Counted from the stretch's first letter, positions 50,017-59,207 are shown. The stretch: DNA of 64,000 bases from Hymenobacter sp. DG01 (GCF_006352025.1 NZ_CP040937.1:124001-188000), one strand, 5' to 3'. Translations and numbers: made by a program. The notes: a model not told the origin generated them from the letters alone.

Positions 50017-50193
50017 CTAGTAGTCGTCACCCGCCAAATCGGCGGCAAGCTCCCGGCTCTCGAAATCGTCAGCATCGCTGGAGTAGCCTTCGTTATACTC
50101 GTTGTCAACCTCGTGCGAAGGATCATAGTACCCTTGCTCGTCTCCATCATTCTCTACCGAGTCGGCAAAGGGAGTTTCATCTTCAAAATACAT
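50017..50193 (-). CDS. Extremely acidic 58-residue protein (possible DNA mimic)
   Basis: A short ORF with start ATG 50193 and stop TAG 50017. It has 21 Asp/Glu and only one Arg among 58 residues (about -20 net charge), rich in Tyr and Asn (for example GYYDPSHEVDNEYNEGYSSD). There is no hydrophobic segment. It is the first gene of a tight three-gene set (4-bp gap to the next). Very acidic small proteins encoded near ardC, ssb and methyltransferase genes can imitate DNA to block restriction enzymes, as Ocr and ArdA do. That role here is an inference from charge and place. Confidence 0.65.
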   Translation of the reverse strand: MYFEDETPFADSVENDGDEQGYYDPSHEVDNEYNEGYSSDADDFESRELAADLAGDDY

Positions 50194-50521
50194 ATAGGAT
50201 GGGCGCTTAGTTTGAAGTGGTAAACTACACTAATTATACGTTAGAGCCGCTTTTTTGTTGCTATTTAGCAACACTTGCAACTAAATTTATACGCTTTCAT
50301 TTTACTCATTCTTGCCAACTCCCAATTTCGCTCAATGCTAATCCCCCCCCAGAATAATGCCTAAGCGTGGGCAACTGGTCGAACTTTCAGCCCGCCAGGA
50401 GGCCTGTAAATACTACCGTCTAATTATTAGAATAGTACTACTGTAAAAAAATAATGCGCTTACCCCATTTTCAGCGGCAATTAGAGGGCAGTCGGTGGGG
50501 TTCCCGACTGCCCCCCATTCA
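50194..50521. other. Intergenic region with promoter-like repeats
   Basis: The part near 50235-50295 contains AATTATACG, GTTGCTATTTAGCAAC and CAACTAAATTTATACGC, elements repeated upstream of other minus-strand genes in the block. The remainder up to the hairpin at 50486 shows no gene. Confidence 0.45.
50486..50513. terminator. Terminator downstream of the 50522-50944 gene
   Basis: GGGCAGTCGG (50486-50495) pairs with CCGACTGCCC (50504-50513). It lies just after the stop codon of the minus-strand gene. Confidence 0.6.
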
Positions 50522-50944
50522 TCAGGCCGCAATTGCAAGCGCCTGGCGCTGCTCGTGAAGCTTCAAGGCGCGGTTATCGCGGCGCTTGGTGATGGCGGCA
50601 TTTGTGCGGGCCAACAACTCCAACAGGGAGCCTGCGGTATGGGGCTGCACTACGGCGCAGCGGCCCCGATCTTTTTCTTCGTCATTGAGCAAGTCAGCAT
50701 CCAGAAAATTGCCCAGCATTTCTTCCATTAGCTCGGCCCCCTCAGCAAACCACTTGGCCCCGTCGCCTAAGCCAAATTTTGCTCCAATGGCGTCCGAAAT
50801 TAGGGCGCATAATAGCTCGGCCAACCGGCAGCGGTTGCGGCGAACGTAATACACATGCAGGGCATATTCCAAGGCCACCGGAGAAAGGGTCAGAACTGAG
50901 GGGTTGGCTTCTAAATACCGGCGAGTTTTGCTGAGCGTATCCAT
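50522..50944 (-). CDS. Hypothetical helical protein
   Basis: A 140-residue all-alpha, soluble protein (MDTLSKTRRYLEANPS, then LEYALHVYYVRRNRCRLAEL, GSLLELLARTNAAITKRRD). The ATG at 50944 follows a conserved upstream cassette (GGGGGAAGGTTG box), which supports this start over one at 51004. There is no known motif. Its regulation seems to match that of ardC, so a role early after plasmid entry is possible. Confidence 0.65.
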   Translation of the reverse strand: MDTLSKTRRYLEANPSVLTLSPVALEYALHVYYVRRNRCRLAELLCALISDAIGAKFGLGDGAKWFAEGAELMEEMLGNFLDADLLNDEEKDRGRCAVVQPHTAGSLLELLARTNAAITKRRDNRALKLHEQRQALAIAA

Positions 50945-51085
50945 CTGAAAGGGGGGAAGGTTGGTTGCGTTGTCTTTATATGTATACGGAAATGAGGGCC
51001 GCACCGTATATAATTCTCAACAAAAAACCCCTTCTATTTAACCCTAACAGGCATTTTCTCCCCAACTGCCCATAATTTTAAGTGC
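50945..51085 (-). promoter_or_regulatory. Upstream cassette, copy A
   Basis: On the plus strand, in order: GGGGGGAAGGTTGGTTGCG, TTGT, TATATGTATACGG, ATATAA, TCAACAAAAAACC, TCTATTTAACC, GCATTTTCTCCCCAACTGCC and TTTTAAGTG. The same blocks in the same order occur at 61514-61645. The whole gap between the gene start and the next region is similar, not just a promoter box. Confidence 0.65.
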
Positions 51086-51190
51086 AGGTGTAACCACGGC
51101 TGCCCAGATCCAGTATATTTGCCTAAGAATCATATCGGCAAGGAAGGCGGTTTGCGTTGTAACTTACCTCAGTCCGTTTCGATCTGATAC

Positions 51191-51224
51191 AAAGGGCCGT
51201 CATGTTTACATGGCGGCCCTTTTT
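51191..51224. terminator. Intrinsic terminator
   Basis: AAAGGGCCGTCAT pairs with ATGGCGGCCCTTT (one bulge-type mismatch) followed by TTT. It separates the minus-strand block from the plus-strand lipoprotein gene. Confidence 0.65.
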
Positions 51225-51482
51225 CGTTGCCGCAAGTCGGCCGGCCATGTCCGCCCCGGCAGTTTCCTGCCCCCTCCCCAGCATTGGTTTCTTCTCCTGT
51301 CGGCACTGGCCCGCCAGGTGCAGCCGCATGCCTGCTGTTGCCTTATCTCGTGCACAGAATTTGCGGCAGTATATATAAAGTTCGAGAACCAAAAAACCGC
51401 CTTATATTGCCACTATATTTAGTAGCAAAATGCTACTATTTCTAATTGCTCTGCAACTAAATTTCACTTCATTCAATCGGCT

Positions 51483-52058
51483 ATGAACCCAACCCGCTAC
51501 ATCCATTCCACAGTGCTGCTTTCCTTGCTGGCACTTGGTGCCTGCAAGAAAGAGGAGGCGCCGAAAGCTGTTCTACCGGAAGCTACCCAAACCGGTCAAA
51601 ACACGGCTGGAGCTAAAGTTGACGGGACAGTATGGCTGCCGGTGCAGCAGTTTCTGTACGCTGGCGCCCCCCTGACTGCCCGGTACACAAAGTCGGTTAC
51701 CGGCTATGAGCTGGACCTATACTTTGGACGGTTCCCCGCCGAGGAAAACGACCCTTTCAGTGAAACCAGCATCAACTTCTACGTGCCGGATATCCGCAAG
51801 CCTGGCACCATCCAGCTTAACCAGCAGGCTGACCCCAAATTTACCACGGCCAACCCGGCTTACGCCACTTTCACCTATGGCAAGCCTAGCCCCGACCAGG
51901 TGCTCATCACCGGCCCAGCGGCCCCGGGTACGCTAACGATTACTCGTCTCGATACAGTGGCGCGCGTAGTGGCCGGCACTTACGAATTCCGGGCCCAGGC
52001 CCTGACGGGAACCGGCTCGGTGAACGTGACGGAAGGACGATTCGACCTCAAATACTAA
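51483..52058 (+). CDS. Lipoprotein (DUF6252-like)
   Basis: A 191-residue lipoprotein with signal and lipobox (LLSLLALGACKKEE). The mature part is a single beta-rich domain (AKVDGTVWLP, YELDLYFGRFP, INFYVPDIRKPGTIQL, GTLTITRLDTVARVVAGTYE), a layout common among Bacteroidota lipoproteins next to T9SS cargo. It precedes a large T9SS esterase by 24 bp. Upstream lies CTGCAACTAAATTTC, which may be part of the promoter. Function unknown. Confidence 0.75.
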   Translation: MNPTRYIHSTVLLSLLALGACKKEEAPKAVLPEATQTGQNTAGAKVDGTVWLPVQQFLYAGAPLTARYTKSVTGYELDLYFGRFPAEENDPFSETSINFYVPDIRKPGTIQLNQQADPKFTTANPAYATFTYGKPSPDQVLITGPAAPGTLTITRLDTVARVVAGTYEFRAQALTGTGSVNVTEGRFDLKY

Positions 52059-52082
52059 CGCTTACCACTATACCCTTCCTTC

Positions 52083-55000
52083 ATGAAAAAACTCTTTACC
52101 GGCTTAACCTTATTGCTTGGGGCTGCCACTGCGCACGCACAAACTTTCACTGACCCGCGAAGTCAGTTCACGCAGCTGGTGGACAGCCTGATTTCACCCC
52201 TGGATAAGTCCCGCATCCCTGGGAGCATCCTCTACGACCGGGTACCCGCCACTGCTAACCTGCATTTGTTCACGCAGTATACGGGTTCAAATGCCTCGCA
52301 TTTCTTCCAAAGCTATTTTGAGCTGAAGGAATCGGCATATGGCCTGGCTTCCTTTACCCAGGAGCGTTCCTCCCTGCGGCCCCTGGCGGAAAGCATGACG
52401 ACGGCTGACCGTACCATGGGCGGCGACCTGCCGATAGGCATTCTTGATTATCAGTTTGCAGTACTGGATACCCTGGCGGAAGAACGCGGCACAATCCGCG
52501 AAATCGGCGGGTTATACTACGATGGCTCAGGCTCGCCCTACGAAGCGAAACGGGTCACGGTCATTTCTCCGCTGGCTGACACCGTGGCCGGGCAGGTGCG
52601 ACTGACCATGCCGGCCTTGTTTCAGTTTCAGAATACCAGCCGGCAGCCCAGTCATTGCCTTGTGCAGGTTGGCTCCTCCCAATACACGCTCTCCGGAGGC
52701 GGTAGTGCTCTGGTAACGTTCCCCTCCTCAGGCTATCAGGGACTGACTTTTACCATGTATTTCACGGACGGCTCTAGTGCTATTGCCCGATCTGGTGTGA
52801 TAGTGAAATCAGCCCTGGCTACCCGCCCGAATGGCGTGGTTACCATGCCTATTTCCCCCAATATCATCGGCGGCACCTGGAACGACTACAACGGCCAGAC
52901 TACCTATGGAGAAGGAGAAGCCCTGAGCTATCTGTTCAACCCACAAAGTCAGGCTGATGGCAAGCTCCGCAATCCGTTGATTGTAATGGATGGCTTCGAC
53001 CCCTCGGACAAACGCAAGATTGACCGTATCTACGGGGACTTTTCCCCTCTGATTCCTGCCCTGCAGGTGGCCGGCAAGGAGCGGGATTTGATTGTTCTGA
53101 ACTTTCCTAAAACTCGGCGGCGGGTAGATATGCCTCGTCAGACGGTGTATAAGGACGTGGATGGCGGCGCGGATTACATCGAGCGCAATTCGCTGGTGCT
53201 GGTAGAGCTGCTGAGCCGCATCAAACCGTTGATGGCCGACCCGAATCAAAAGGTTTCCATCATTGGTCCCAGCATGGGCGGGCTAATCTCTCGCTATGCC
53301 CTGGCTTTGATGGAGAAGAACTTTGCCAACTCCGGCAACCCGGCCACCTACAACAACCCCTACTGGAAGCACAATGTAGACTTGTGGTTTTCGTTTGATG
53401 GCCCGCACCAGGGGGCAAACATTCCCATGGGTGATCAGGAGTTTATCGACTACTTCTCCGGTATGTCGGAAGCGGCGGAAAACAACGCAGCCCGCCTGAA
53501 CTCGATTGCGGCTAAACAGATGCTGGTAAATCACCGTCTGGATCAGGGTGGTACCAACTACCACATTCCGTTTATGCGGGCCCTGCAGAACAATGGCTTG
53601 GCCGGTTCCTATGGCTACCCTACGCAGGTTCGCCGCGTCGCCTTGGCCAATGGCATCATTAACGGGCAGATGAACACGGGCGCCGGCACACCAGGGGCCA
53701 CCGGACTGCAGCTGGATGTGGCTCGTATCGCAGGCAATAAGCGTCGCCAGTTTTTTTACCGCAGCACCACGCCGGGCACCCAGATTTCGGCCAATATGTA
53801 TTTCGCCCCTGCGGCCGGCCAGCGGGGTACGGTATTCAACGGGGAAGCCCGCGTAATTGTCGCAATGCTTAAACCCGTGCAGAAGCGCCGGGAAATTAAG
53901 CTAACCAGCGGCTCTCAGGGTAGCTACGACCTGGCCCCAGGCGGCACCTACGATTCACAGTTCCAGATCCAGGACGGTACGTTGAAAGGCAAGCAGCTTC
54001 CTGGCTACGAGTTCCGCTTCTCCAATTTGCGGCCCTTGCACAGCTTTATTCCTACTGTTAGCGCCCTGGGCTTCCAGTATAAGAATATGGCCAACTACAA
54101 CGGTACTGGCCAGCTGCCAAACCCCTATACGGACCTGTCATCGCGCAGCCTCTCCTGCAATGATGAAACGCCCTTTGACTCCTATTATGCCTACCCTTAC
54201 AGCAATGGGGCTCACGTAACGGTGGATGATGGCGCCAAGGCCTTTATTGTGCGGGAGCTGTTTAACGTAACGCAGCCGGCGACCTTCCGCCCCTCGAACC
54301 CCACTACCATCTGCCCCAACGGAACGGCCTACATTTCCCTTAATGACTGTAACCAGCGCCTGAGCAATGTAACCTACAACTGGAGCCTCACCGGCCCTGG
54401 TGCTTTCACCACTTCCGGTACGGGCAGCGTGACCAACGGCGGCACCGTGCAGGCCATCAAAAACAACACTGGCCAGGCCGGCACCATAACCGTTAGCGTA
54501 GTTGCTGTTCGCGCCGGGGCGGCCCCCAGCCCGGCCGTTACCTATTCCTTCCAGGTTACTGCCGGAGGTGACCCACTGGACGCTTACATCACCTTTAACC
54601 AAGGCCAGGTACGCATCTGCCCTTACAGCACTGTGACAGTGCACGCTGAAGGCCTGACTAGCGGTCCCTACACCTGGACCAAGCGCACGATTCGAGCCGG
54701 CACGACTACTACGCCGCAGACAATCACTACGACTAGCCCGGATTTGCCCGTTACGGTACGCTATGATGAAATTGAAGTCACGGTAACGGCTCCTGGTTCG
54801 TGCTCCGGCGTCAATCTGCCTAAATCCTACGTGTATGTTTCGCCTGAGCCCAGCACCGATGGCCGCTACTGCGACCCATACTCCTACTACCTCTCGCCGG
54901 TACCGAGCAATCAGTATTTCATGATCAGCACGGTGGAAAACACTGATCCGCAGCAGGCTCAGGAAGCGATGGCTCTCCCGGAGGAGGAGAACCCCCATGC

Positions 55001-55166
55001 CTACCACGCGGAGCTGTTTAATGACCGCGGCAAAAAGGTTAAGACCGGCAACACCAAAAATGGCAAGCTGCGTTTTGATACGGCTGATCTGCCCAACGGC
55101 ATTTACCACGTCCAACTGCGGCGCGGTAGCCAGACTCAGACCCGCAACCTTATAATTCAGCACTAG
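52083..55166 (+). CDS. T9SS-exported alpha/beta-hydrolase (lipase/esterase-like)
   Basis: A 1027-residue secreted enzyme. It has a signal peptide (MKKLFTGLTLLLGAATAHAQ), a beta-rich N-terminal region, and then an alpha/beta-hydrolase core with nucleophile elbow GPSMGG (Ser about 397), preceded by NPLIVMDGFDPSDKRK, as in PGAP1-like or esterase folds. Ig-like domains with Cys/Thr-rich repeats follow. The last 90 residues form a type A T9SS sorting domain (LSPVPSNQYFMI ... LPNGIYHVQLRRG). It probably acts on lipids or esters outside the cell. It is encoded 24 bp after a lipoprotein gene, likely in one operon. Confidence 0.8.
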   Translation: MKKLFTGLTLLLGAATAHAQTFTDPRSQFTQLVDSLISPLDKSRIPGSILYDRVPATANLHLFTQYTGSNASHFFQSYFELKESAYGLASFTQERSSLRPLAESMTTADRTMGGDLPIGILDYQFAVLDTLAEERGTIREIGGLYYDGSGSPYEAKRVTVISPLADTVAGQVRLTMPALFQFQNTSRQPSHCLVQVGSSQYTLSGGGSALVTFPSSGYQGLTFTMYFTDGSSAIARSGVIVKSALATRPNGVVTMPISPNIIGGTWNDYNGQTTYGEGEALSYLFNPQSQADGKLRNPLIVMDGFDPSDKRKIDRIYGDFSPLIPALQVAGKERDLIVLNFPKTRRRVDMPRQTVYKDVDGGADYIERNSLVLVELLSRIKPLMADPNQKVSIIGPSMGGLISRYALALMEKNFANSGNPATYNNPYWKHNVDLWFSFDGPHQGANIPMGDQEFIDYFSGMSEAAENNAARLNSIAAKQMLVNHRLDQGGTNYHIPFMRALQNNGLAGSYGYPTQVRRVALANGIINGQMNTGAGTPGATGLQLDVARIAGNKRRQFFYRSTTPGTQISANMYFAPAAGQRGTVFNGEARVIVAMLKPVQKRREIKLTSGSQGSYDLAPGGTYDSQFQIQDGTLKGKQLPGYEFRFSNLRPLHSFIPTVSALGFQYKNMANYNGTGQLPNPYTDLSSRSLSCNDETPFDSYYAYPYSNGAHVTVDDGAKAFIVRELFNVTQPATFRPSNPTTICPNGTAYISLNDCNQRLSNVTYNWSLTGPGAFTTSGTGSVTNGGTVQAIKNNTGQAGTITVSVVAVRAGAAPSPAVTYSFQVTAGGDPLDAYITFNQGQVRICPYSTVTVHAEGLTSGPYTWTKRTIRAGTTTTPQTITTTSPDLPVTVRYDEIEVTVTAPGSCSGVNLPKSYVYVSPEPSTDGRYCDPYSYYLSPVPSNQYFMISTVENTDPQQAQEAMALPEEENPHAYHAELFNDRGKKVKTGNTKNGKLRFDTADLPNGIYHVQLRRGSQTQTRNLIIQH

Positions 55167-55187
55167 GCCCTGTAGGCTTTCTCGACC

Positions 55188-55227
55188 GGCCCCGGCTGCT
55201 CATTTACCAATGAGGGCCGGGGCCTTT
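55188..55227. terminator. Strong intrinsic terminator
   Basis: GGCCCCGGC pairs with GCCGGGGCC, with an inner CTCATT/AATGAG stem and TTT following. It ends the esterase transcript. Confidence 0.8.
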
Positions 55228-55429
55228 CGTTTCCTGGCCACTTGAAATATTATAACCATATTTGCAACTAATATTAACTGCACCAACCTATCTATTTACT
55301 GGCCTAACGCTCACACCGCTCTATTTGCCAGTTCTCAGCACTCCCTGTTGCGCGAATACCTTCTGAGTAAGATTCAATTTTTCCTGAAACTAAACCAATA
55401 GCCTCGGGCTGCTGGGCAAACTGCATGCT

Positions 55430-56779
55430 ATGACTCTGAGTAGTACAAATCCTGCTTCTAAGCAGTTTGCCCGGAAACTGAGGCGTTTAAGTATGGCCTT
55501 AGGCACGCTACTGTTTTCGGTAGCCGGCAGTCAGGCCCAGCAAGTGGACTCCGCTGGCATCAGCCGCCGCATCGAGCTGCAGAATGTGGACGTGGCTCCG
55601 TCTGCTGTCGATACGAAAGGGTGGCTGTTGATGGATAACGACATTAAAACGGAACTGGAGGGCGGGGTTAGTAACCTCTACAACTTCAAATTTGATAAGG
55701 CCGAACGGCAGTTCCGCTCCCTGCGCCGTCGGTACGTGCACCATCCTCTGCCGTACTTCCTGATGGGGCTCAGCGCCTGGTGGAAGATTGTACCGACCAA
55801 CGTATCTACCAAGCAGTTCGACAAGGCATTTTTTGCCTACATGGATACTGCCACTACGAAAGCCGAAGCGCTCTATAAGCAGGACAACCAGAACTACGAG
55901 GCCTGCTTTTTCCTTTCGGCCTCCTACGGCTTCTCCTCCCGGCTGCACGCCGAGCGCCACGATTGGGCCAAGGCGACGATTGAAGCCAAGCGGGCCCTTG
56001 ACTACTTGGAAAAAAGCCGCGAGGCCAATGGCCTGAGCCCGGAATTTCTCTTTGGCCAGGCCTTATTCAATTACTACGCCGTCTGGATTGGAGAGGAGAA
56101 GCCCTGGCTGAAGCCCGTGCTGCTTTTCTTCCCCAAAGGCAACAAGGCTCTCGGGCTGCAGCAGTTGCGTAGCGTAACGCAAAATGCCGTGTACACGGCT
56201 CCTGAAGCTAAATTCTTCCTGATGAAGATCCTGACCAGTGAGCGGGAAAACAAGGAGGCGGAAGCCTTCCCGTTGGTGCGCAGCCTGGCCCTGGATTATC
56301 CGGACAATGCCTATTTCCAGCGCTTTTACGCTATGCAGTGCTTTAACCGGGGCGACTTCCGGGAATGCGAGCGGGTAAGCCTGGAAATCCTGGATAAGTA
56401 TAACCAGGGGCTGCAGGGATTCGACGGGTTCAGCGGGCGGTATGCCTCGTACTTTTTGGCTTTCATTCGCAAGAACAAGTACCAAGACGTAGCAAAAGCC
56501 AAATCCTATTATCAGCGCTGCATCGTGTTTTCAGAATCTACGGACCAGACTAAAGGCGGCTACTATCAGTACGCTAACCTGAGCTTGGCCCGGATGGCGA
56601 CGGCGGAGAAGGATGAGAAAGCAGCCCGCCGCTACTATGAAGCTGTGCTGGCCTCTGCTGACCGCAAATCCGATATGTACCGCGAAGCCAAGCAGTTCAT
56701 CAAGACTACCCGGCGCCCTACCAGCTCCCGGGTTACAGATCAGGACCCGCTGCGCACGTTGGTCCACCGCGACAACTAA
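55430..56779 (+). CDS. Periplasmic TPR-repeat protein
   Basis: A 449-residue protein with an N-terminal signal segment (LSMALGTLLFSVAGSQAQ) and a mostly alpha-helical body in pairs of helices typical of tetratricopeptide repeats: YNFKFDKAERQFRSLRRRYV, NYEACFFLSASYGFSSRLHA, NAYFQRFYAMQCFNRGDFRE, YYQYANLSLARMATAEKDEK. It may serve as a periplasmic scaffold. It is monocistronic and ends at a bidirectional terminator shared with the peptide operon. Confidence 0.75.
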   Translation: MTLSSTNPASKQFARKLRRLSMALGTLLFSVAGSQAQQVDSAGISRRIELQNVDVAPSAVDTKGWLLMDNDIKTELEGGVSNLYNFKFDKAERQFRSLRRRYVHHPLPYFLMGLSAWWKIVPTNVSTKQFDKAFFAYMDTATTKAEALYKQDNQNYEACFFLSASYGFSSRLHAERHDWAKATIEAKRALDYLEKSREANGLSPEFLFGQALFNYYAVWIGEEKPWLKPVLLFFPKGNKALGLQQLRSVTQNAVYTAPEAKFFLMKILTSERENKEAEAFPLVRSLALDYPDNAYFQRFYAMQCFNRGDFRECERVSLEILDKYNQGLQGFDGFSGRYASYFLAFIRKNKYQDVAKAKSYYQRCIVFSESTDQTKGGYYQYANLSLARMATAEKDEKAARRYYEAVLASADRKSDMYREAKQFIKTTRRPTSSRVTDQDPLRTLVHRDN

Positions 56780-56792
56780 GCATTTGACAATC

Positions 56793-56825
56793 AAAAAAAG
56801 CCCGGTCAGATCGACCGGGCTTTTT
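56793..56825. terminator. Bidirectional terminator
   Basis: AAAAAAAGCCCGGTC and GACCGGGCTTTTT form a perfect stem with a 5-nt loop. It lies between the TPR gene and the peptide operon, which end facing each other. Confidence 0.88.
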
Positions 56826-56850
56826 CTTTTCTACTCCCTGAAGGGGTTGC

Positions 56851-57000
56851 TTACTGAGCAGTTGGGGCTTCGTGCTCAATGTCGGAGCTATCAGAACCCA
56901 TAGACCAAGCGGTTTCGAGGCGCTGATCCAGGGCTTCTACCTGAAAGTTGGCGGCTACCTGTTCTTCAGTAGCCTTGGCGGAGGTGGAGGGGTTGTTCAT
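56851..57000 (-). CDS. 49-residue putative RiPP precursor peptide
   Basis: A small ORF from ATG 57000 to TAA 56851. The N-terminal two-thirds looks like a leader (MNNPSTSAKATEEQVAANFQ, then VEALDQRLETAW, helical and acidic). The C-terminal part is Ser/Asp/Glu/Ala-rich (SMGSDSSDIEHEAPTAQ) and has no Cys. It is encoded 47 bp after a membrane protease with a PqqD-like domain, the type that binds leaders, and ends just before a terminator. Position and composition suggest a ribosomally made, modified peptide. There is no direct evidence of modification. Confidence 0.6.
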   Translation of the reverse strand: MNNPSTSAKATEEQVAANFQVEALDQRLETAWSMGSDSSDIEHEAPTAQ

Positions 57001-57047
57001 GGTACTTGGAAAATGGTTGATGATCCGAGAAAAGATACCGGGCAGCT

Positions 57048-58244
57048 CTACTCGGCTAGAAGCTGCTGGTTTAATCGGGTAGCCCTGCGGCGGAGAACTA
57101 GACCCAGGAAAAAGCGCCCCCACACGAGGTAGAAGGCGGCGGCTAACAGATGCTGCTGGGTGAGGGGGTTTGTGCCCTGCACCACGCGGGCCATAAGCGC
57201 CGGCAGCTCTCCGGGAAAGCGGGCAATTGCCGGTCCGTGGTGATAGAGGGCCCAGCATGCCAGTAGTAGAAAAAACAGCGTATTGCCCAACCCATAGAGC
57301 AGCCAGAGCAGCTTGCGGCTCAGTAGCGCTTTTCCCTTGCTTGTAAGCACGCGGCGGACGCTGGCACGGGTAAATGCCTGCTTTACCGTCCGGGATGCCT
57401 TAGAAAGAAGATTTGGGGTATTGGTCAAATCGGCTAGCATCCAATACCCATCCCTGCGGATAAAGGGGTTGAACTGCCAGGCCGCCGAAATGGCAATGCT
57501 CGTGCTGGCCAGCAGCAGCGCGGGTTGCGGAGTGCCCAGGTAGGCAAGTGCCAGCCCCGTTGACAGCAGCAGCTGCGCGTAGATGCCGCCCAGGTTGGCT
57601 ATCATGCGTTGGGCTCTGGTCGCCTGCCAGATGCCGGTTATATCAGCGTACAAAACCGGAAAAACGTAGCCATAGAAGCCAAAGCCGATACCTCCGTGCC
57701 GGATACCCAACCGGGCACAGGCGGCGATGTGGCCAGCCTCGTGCAGCAGTATCGAGCCATATAGCAGCGGGATAGCTACCGCATATTCCCCAACGCCAGC
57801 CTCGGAGCCAATGGAGTTCGATGCGAAAACAGCTGTAAGCAGCAGCACCTGTCCCCCCAGCAGTGGCCAGAACAGCGCCGGGCTGAACAGCCAGCGCAAG
57901 GGAGCGGCCAACCGCCCGGCTGCAGCCGGACTAAATAAACTCACCTTCAAGGCAATATGATCCAGCCCTGAGCGCTCCAACCCGGGCTGCCCTTCTTCCT
58001 CCCGCAATAGCGCGTAGCCCCCGAAGCGGCCTGCTACAAGGCGCGTAAACTGCTCGGTGGCCAGCGTGGTCTGAAAGGTCTGATTAAACCGGGCAAGCGC
58101 TTGTTCAGTGGTCGAGGACTGCTGCAGGATCTGGAATAACTCAGCGGCCGCAGTATTTACCAGCAGATGCTGTCCCGCTGGCGTCGATATTAGCCAGGTG
58201 CTCCGATCAAATACGCTCAGGCGGCTGTGTTCCACTACCAGCAT
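57048..58244 (-). CDS. PqqD-like domain plus M50 membrane metalloprotease
   Basis: A 398-residue protein. The first 80 residues (SRLSVFDRSTWLISTPAGQH ... ALARFNQTFQ) look like a PqqD-type RiPP recognition element. The rest is a site-2-type zinc protease in the membrane with LLHEAGHIAACARLG (His about 168, Glu 169, His 172), a hydrophobic run on either side and DGYWMLADLTNTPNLLSKAS as the third-ligand region. Such proteins process or export modified peptides. The start at 58244 is 4 bp after the previous stop and is preferred over 58301, which would overlap it. Confidence 0.8.
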   Translation of the reverse strand: MLVVEHSRLSVFDRSTWLISTPAGQHLLVNTAAAELFQILQQSSTTEQALARFNQTFQTTLATEQFTRLVAGRFGGYALLREEEGQPGLERSGLDHIALKVSLFSPAAAGRLAAPLRWLFSPALFWPLLGGQVLLLTAVFASNSIGSEAGVGEYAVAIPLLYGSILLHEAGHIAACARLGIRHGGIGFGFYGYVFPVLYADITGIWQATRAQRMIANLGGIYAQLLLSTGLALAYLGTPQPALLLASTSIAISAAWQFNPFIRRDGYWMLADLTNTPNLLSKASRTVKQAFTRASVRRVLTSKGKALLSRKLLWLLYGLGNTLFFLLLACWALYHHGPAIARFPGELPALMARVVQGTNPLTQQHLLAAAFYLVWGRFFLGLVLRRRATRLNQQLLAE

Positions 58245-58248
58245 GGGC

Positions 58249-59178
58249 CTAGGCAACAAGCGAAGTAGGAGTGGAAGAATCCTGCGCGGCCTTCCGAGCA
58301 CGGGCCACTACCTGCTGCACCCGGCTCATTTGCGCGGTGTAGGTGGCAATCTGAGGCTCCAGGTAGGTCGCTAACTGGTCTAACCCCAGCCGCTGAGCCA
58401 GCTCCAGGCTATGCTGATAGTGCTTTTTCCCCTGCTCCATCAAGTCATACGCCAGCCCGGACGTATACAAGTACCGGTGCTGCAGGTTGACGGGGATGGC
58501 CTCCGGGTCGATACCTAAGTTGGTTAGATACGCAGCGACCTGCGCATGGGCGTAGGTGTACTGCTTTTGCTCCCAGTCCTGAGCGAAATCCTCTACATCA
58601 TCAAAATACTGGCTGCCGATGTGAATGCTGGCCAGACACTCTAGCAAGGCCTCGACGTGGGTAGTGTCCTGGCCCAGATTGCTCAGGGCGTGAACCATTG
58701 CAAAACAGATAGCCGATTTGCCGGCTGCCAGGTGCTCGAACTGCTGCACCGTCAGGGCCGGCCGCAACTCGGCATACTTCTTCTCCTCCAGGTTGGCGGC
58801 CGTATAACGCTGCTTGCACTGGTGAAACTGCGCCCAAAAGGGGGTGCCCACTGGGAAAAGTGTCGTCAGCCCCTGTACGGCCGTTTCCTGCAGGCTCAGC
58901 ACGTCAAACAGGCGGCGGGTTTGGTGACTAATGCCGCCCGCCGTAGGCTCATCAACCAGCTTATCGACGGTAACGATGAAACTGAAATACAGGTAGCTGT
59001 AGATGGTCAGGTCCCGTAGCTGGGTTTCGCTCACGCGGGGGAACAGCGGGGCCAGGTATTGCGGTAACTCCACGTAGAAAACGTAGGCCTTCAACGTAGG
59101 CTCGGCGCTCAGCTGCTGCTTGAAACGGTCGCTGATAGCGAGCTGTGAAATATAGTGCTGAAGGGCCTCGATAAACAC
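58249..59178 (-). CDS. Class I isoprenoid-biosynthesis-like enzyme
   Basis: A 309-residue all-alpha protein with two acidic boxes like those of prenyl synthases or terpene synthases. The first is FIVTVDKLVDEP (Asp 72 and 76). The second is FDDVEDFAQDWEQKQYTY (Asp 193, 194, 197, 201). The second box keeps the DDxxD form and the first is a DxxxD variant. It is the first gene of the operon with the PqqD-like/M50 protease and the small peptide, with stop and start 4 bp apart. It may make or transfer a prenyl group to the peptide, or bind a diphosphate as a non-enzymatic scaffold. Confidence 0.75.
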   Translation of the reverse strand: MFIEALQHYISQLAISDRFKQQLSAEPTLKAYVFYVELPQYLAPLFPRVSETQLRDLTIYSYLYFSFIVTVDKLVDEPTAGGISHQTRRLFDVLSLQETAVQGLTTLFPVGTPFWAQFHQCKQRYTAANLEEKKYAELRPALTVQQFEHLAAGKSAICFAMVHALSNLGQDTTHVEALLECLASIHIGSQYFDDVEDFAQDWEQKQYTYAHAQVAAYLTNLGIDPEAIPVNLQHRYLYTSGLAYDLMEQGKKHYQHSLELAQRLGLDQLATYLEPQIATYTAQMSRVQQVVARARKAAQDSSTPTSLVA

Positions 59179-59207
59179 GGTGGGTAGGGCTAATCTGGTC
59201 AGTTGCC

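Noticed and set aside
49677..50150. Longer start for the 111-residue gene at 50150
   Set aside because: It would overlap the 58-residue acidic ORF in another frame. The start at 50012 gives a 4-bp gap.
54138..55163. 341-codon minus-strand frame inside the T9SS esterase gene
   Set aside because: Antisense shadow. The plus strand carries a complete sorting domain there.
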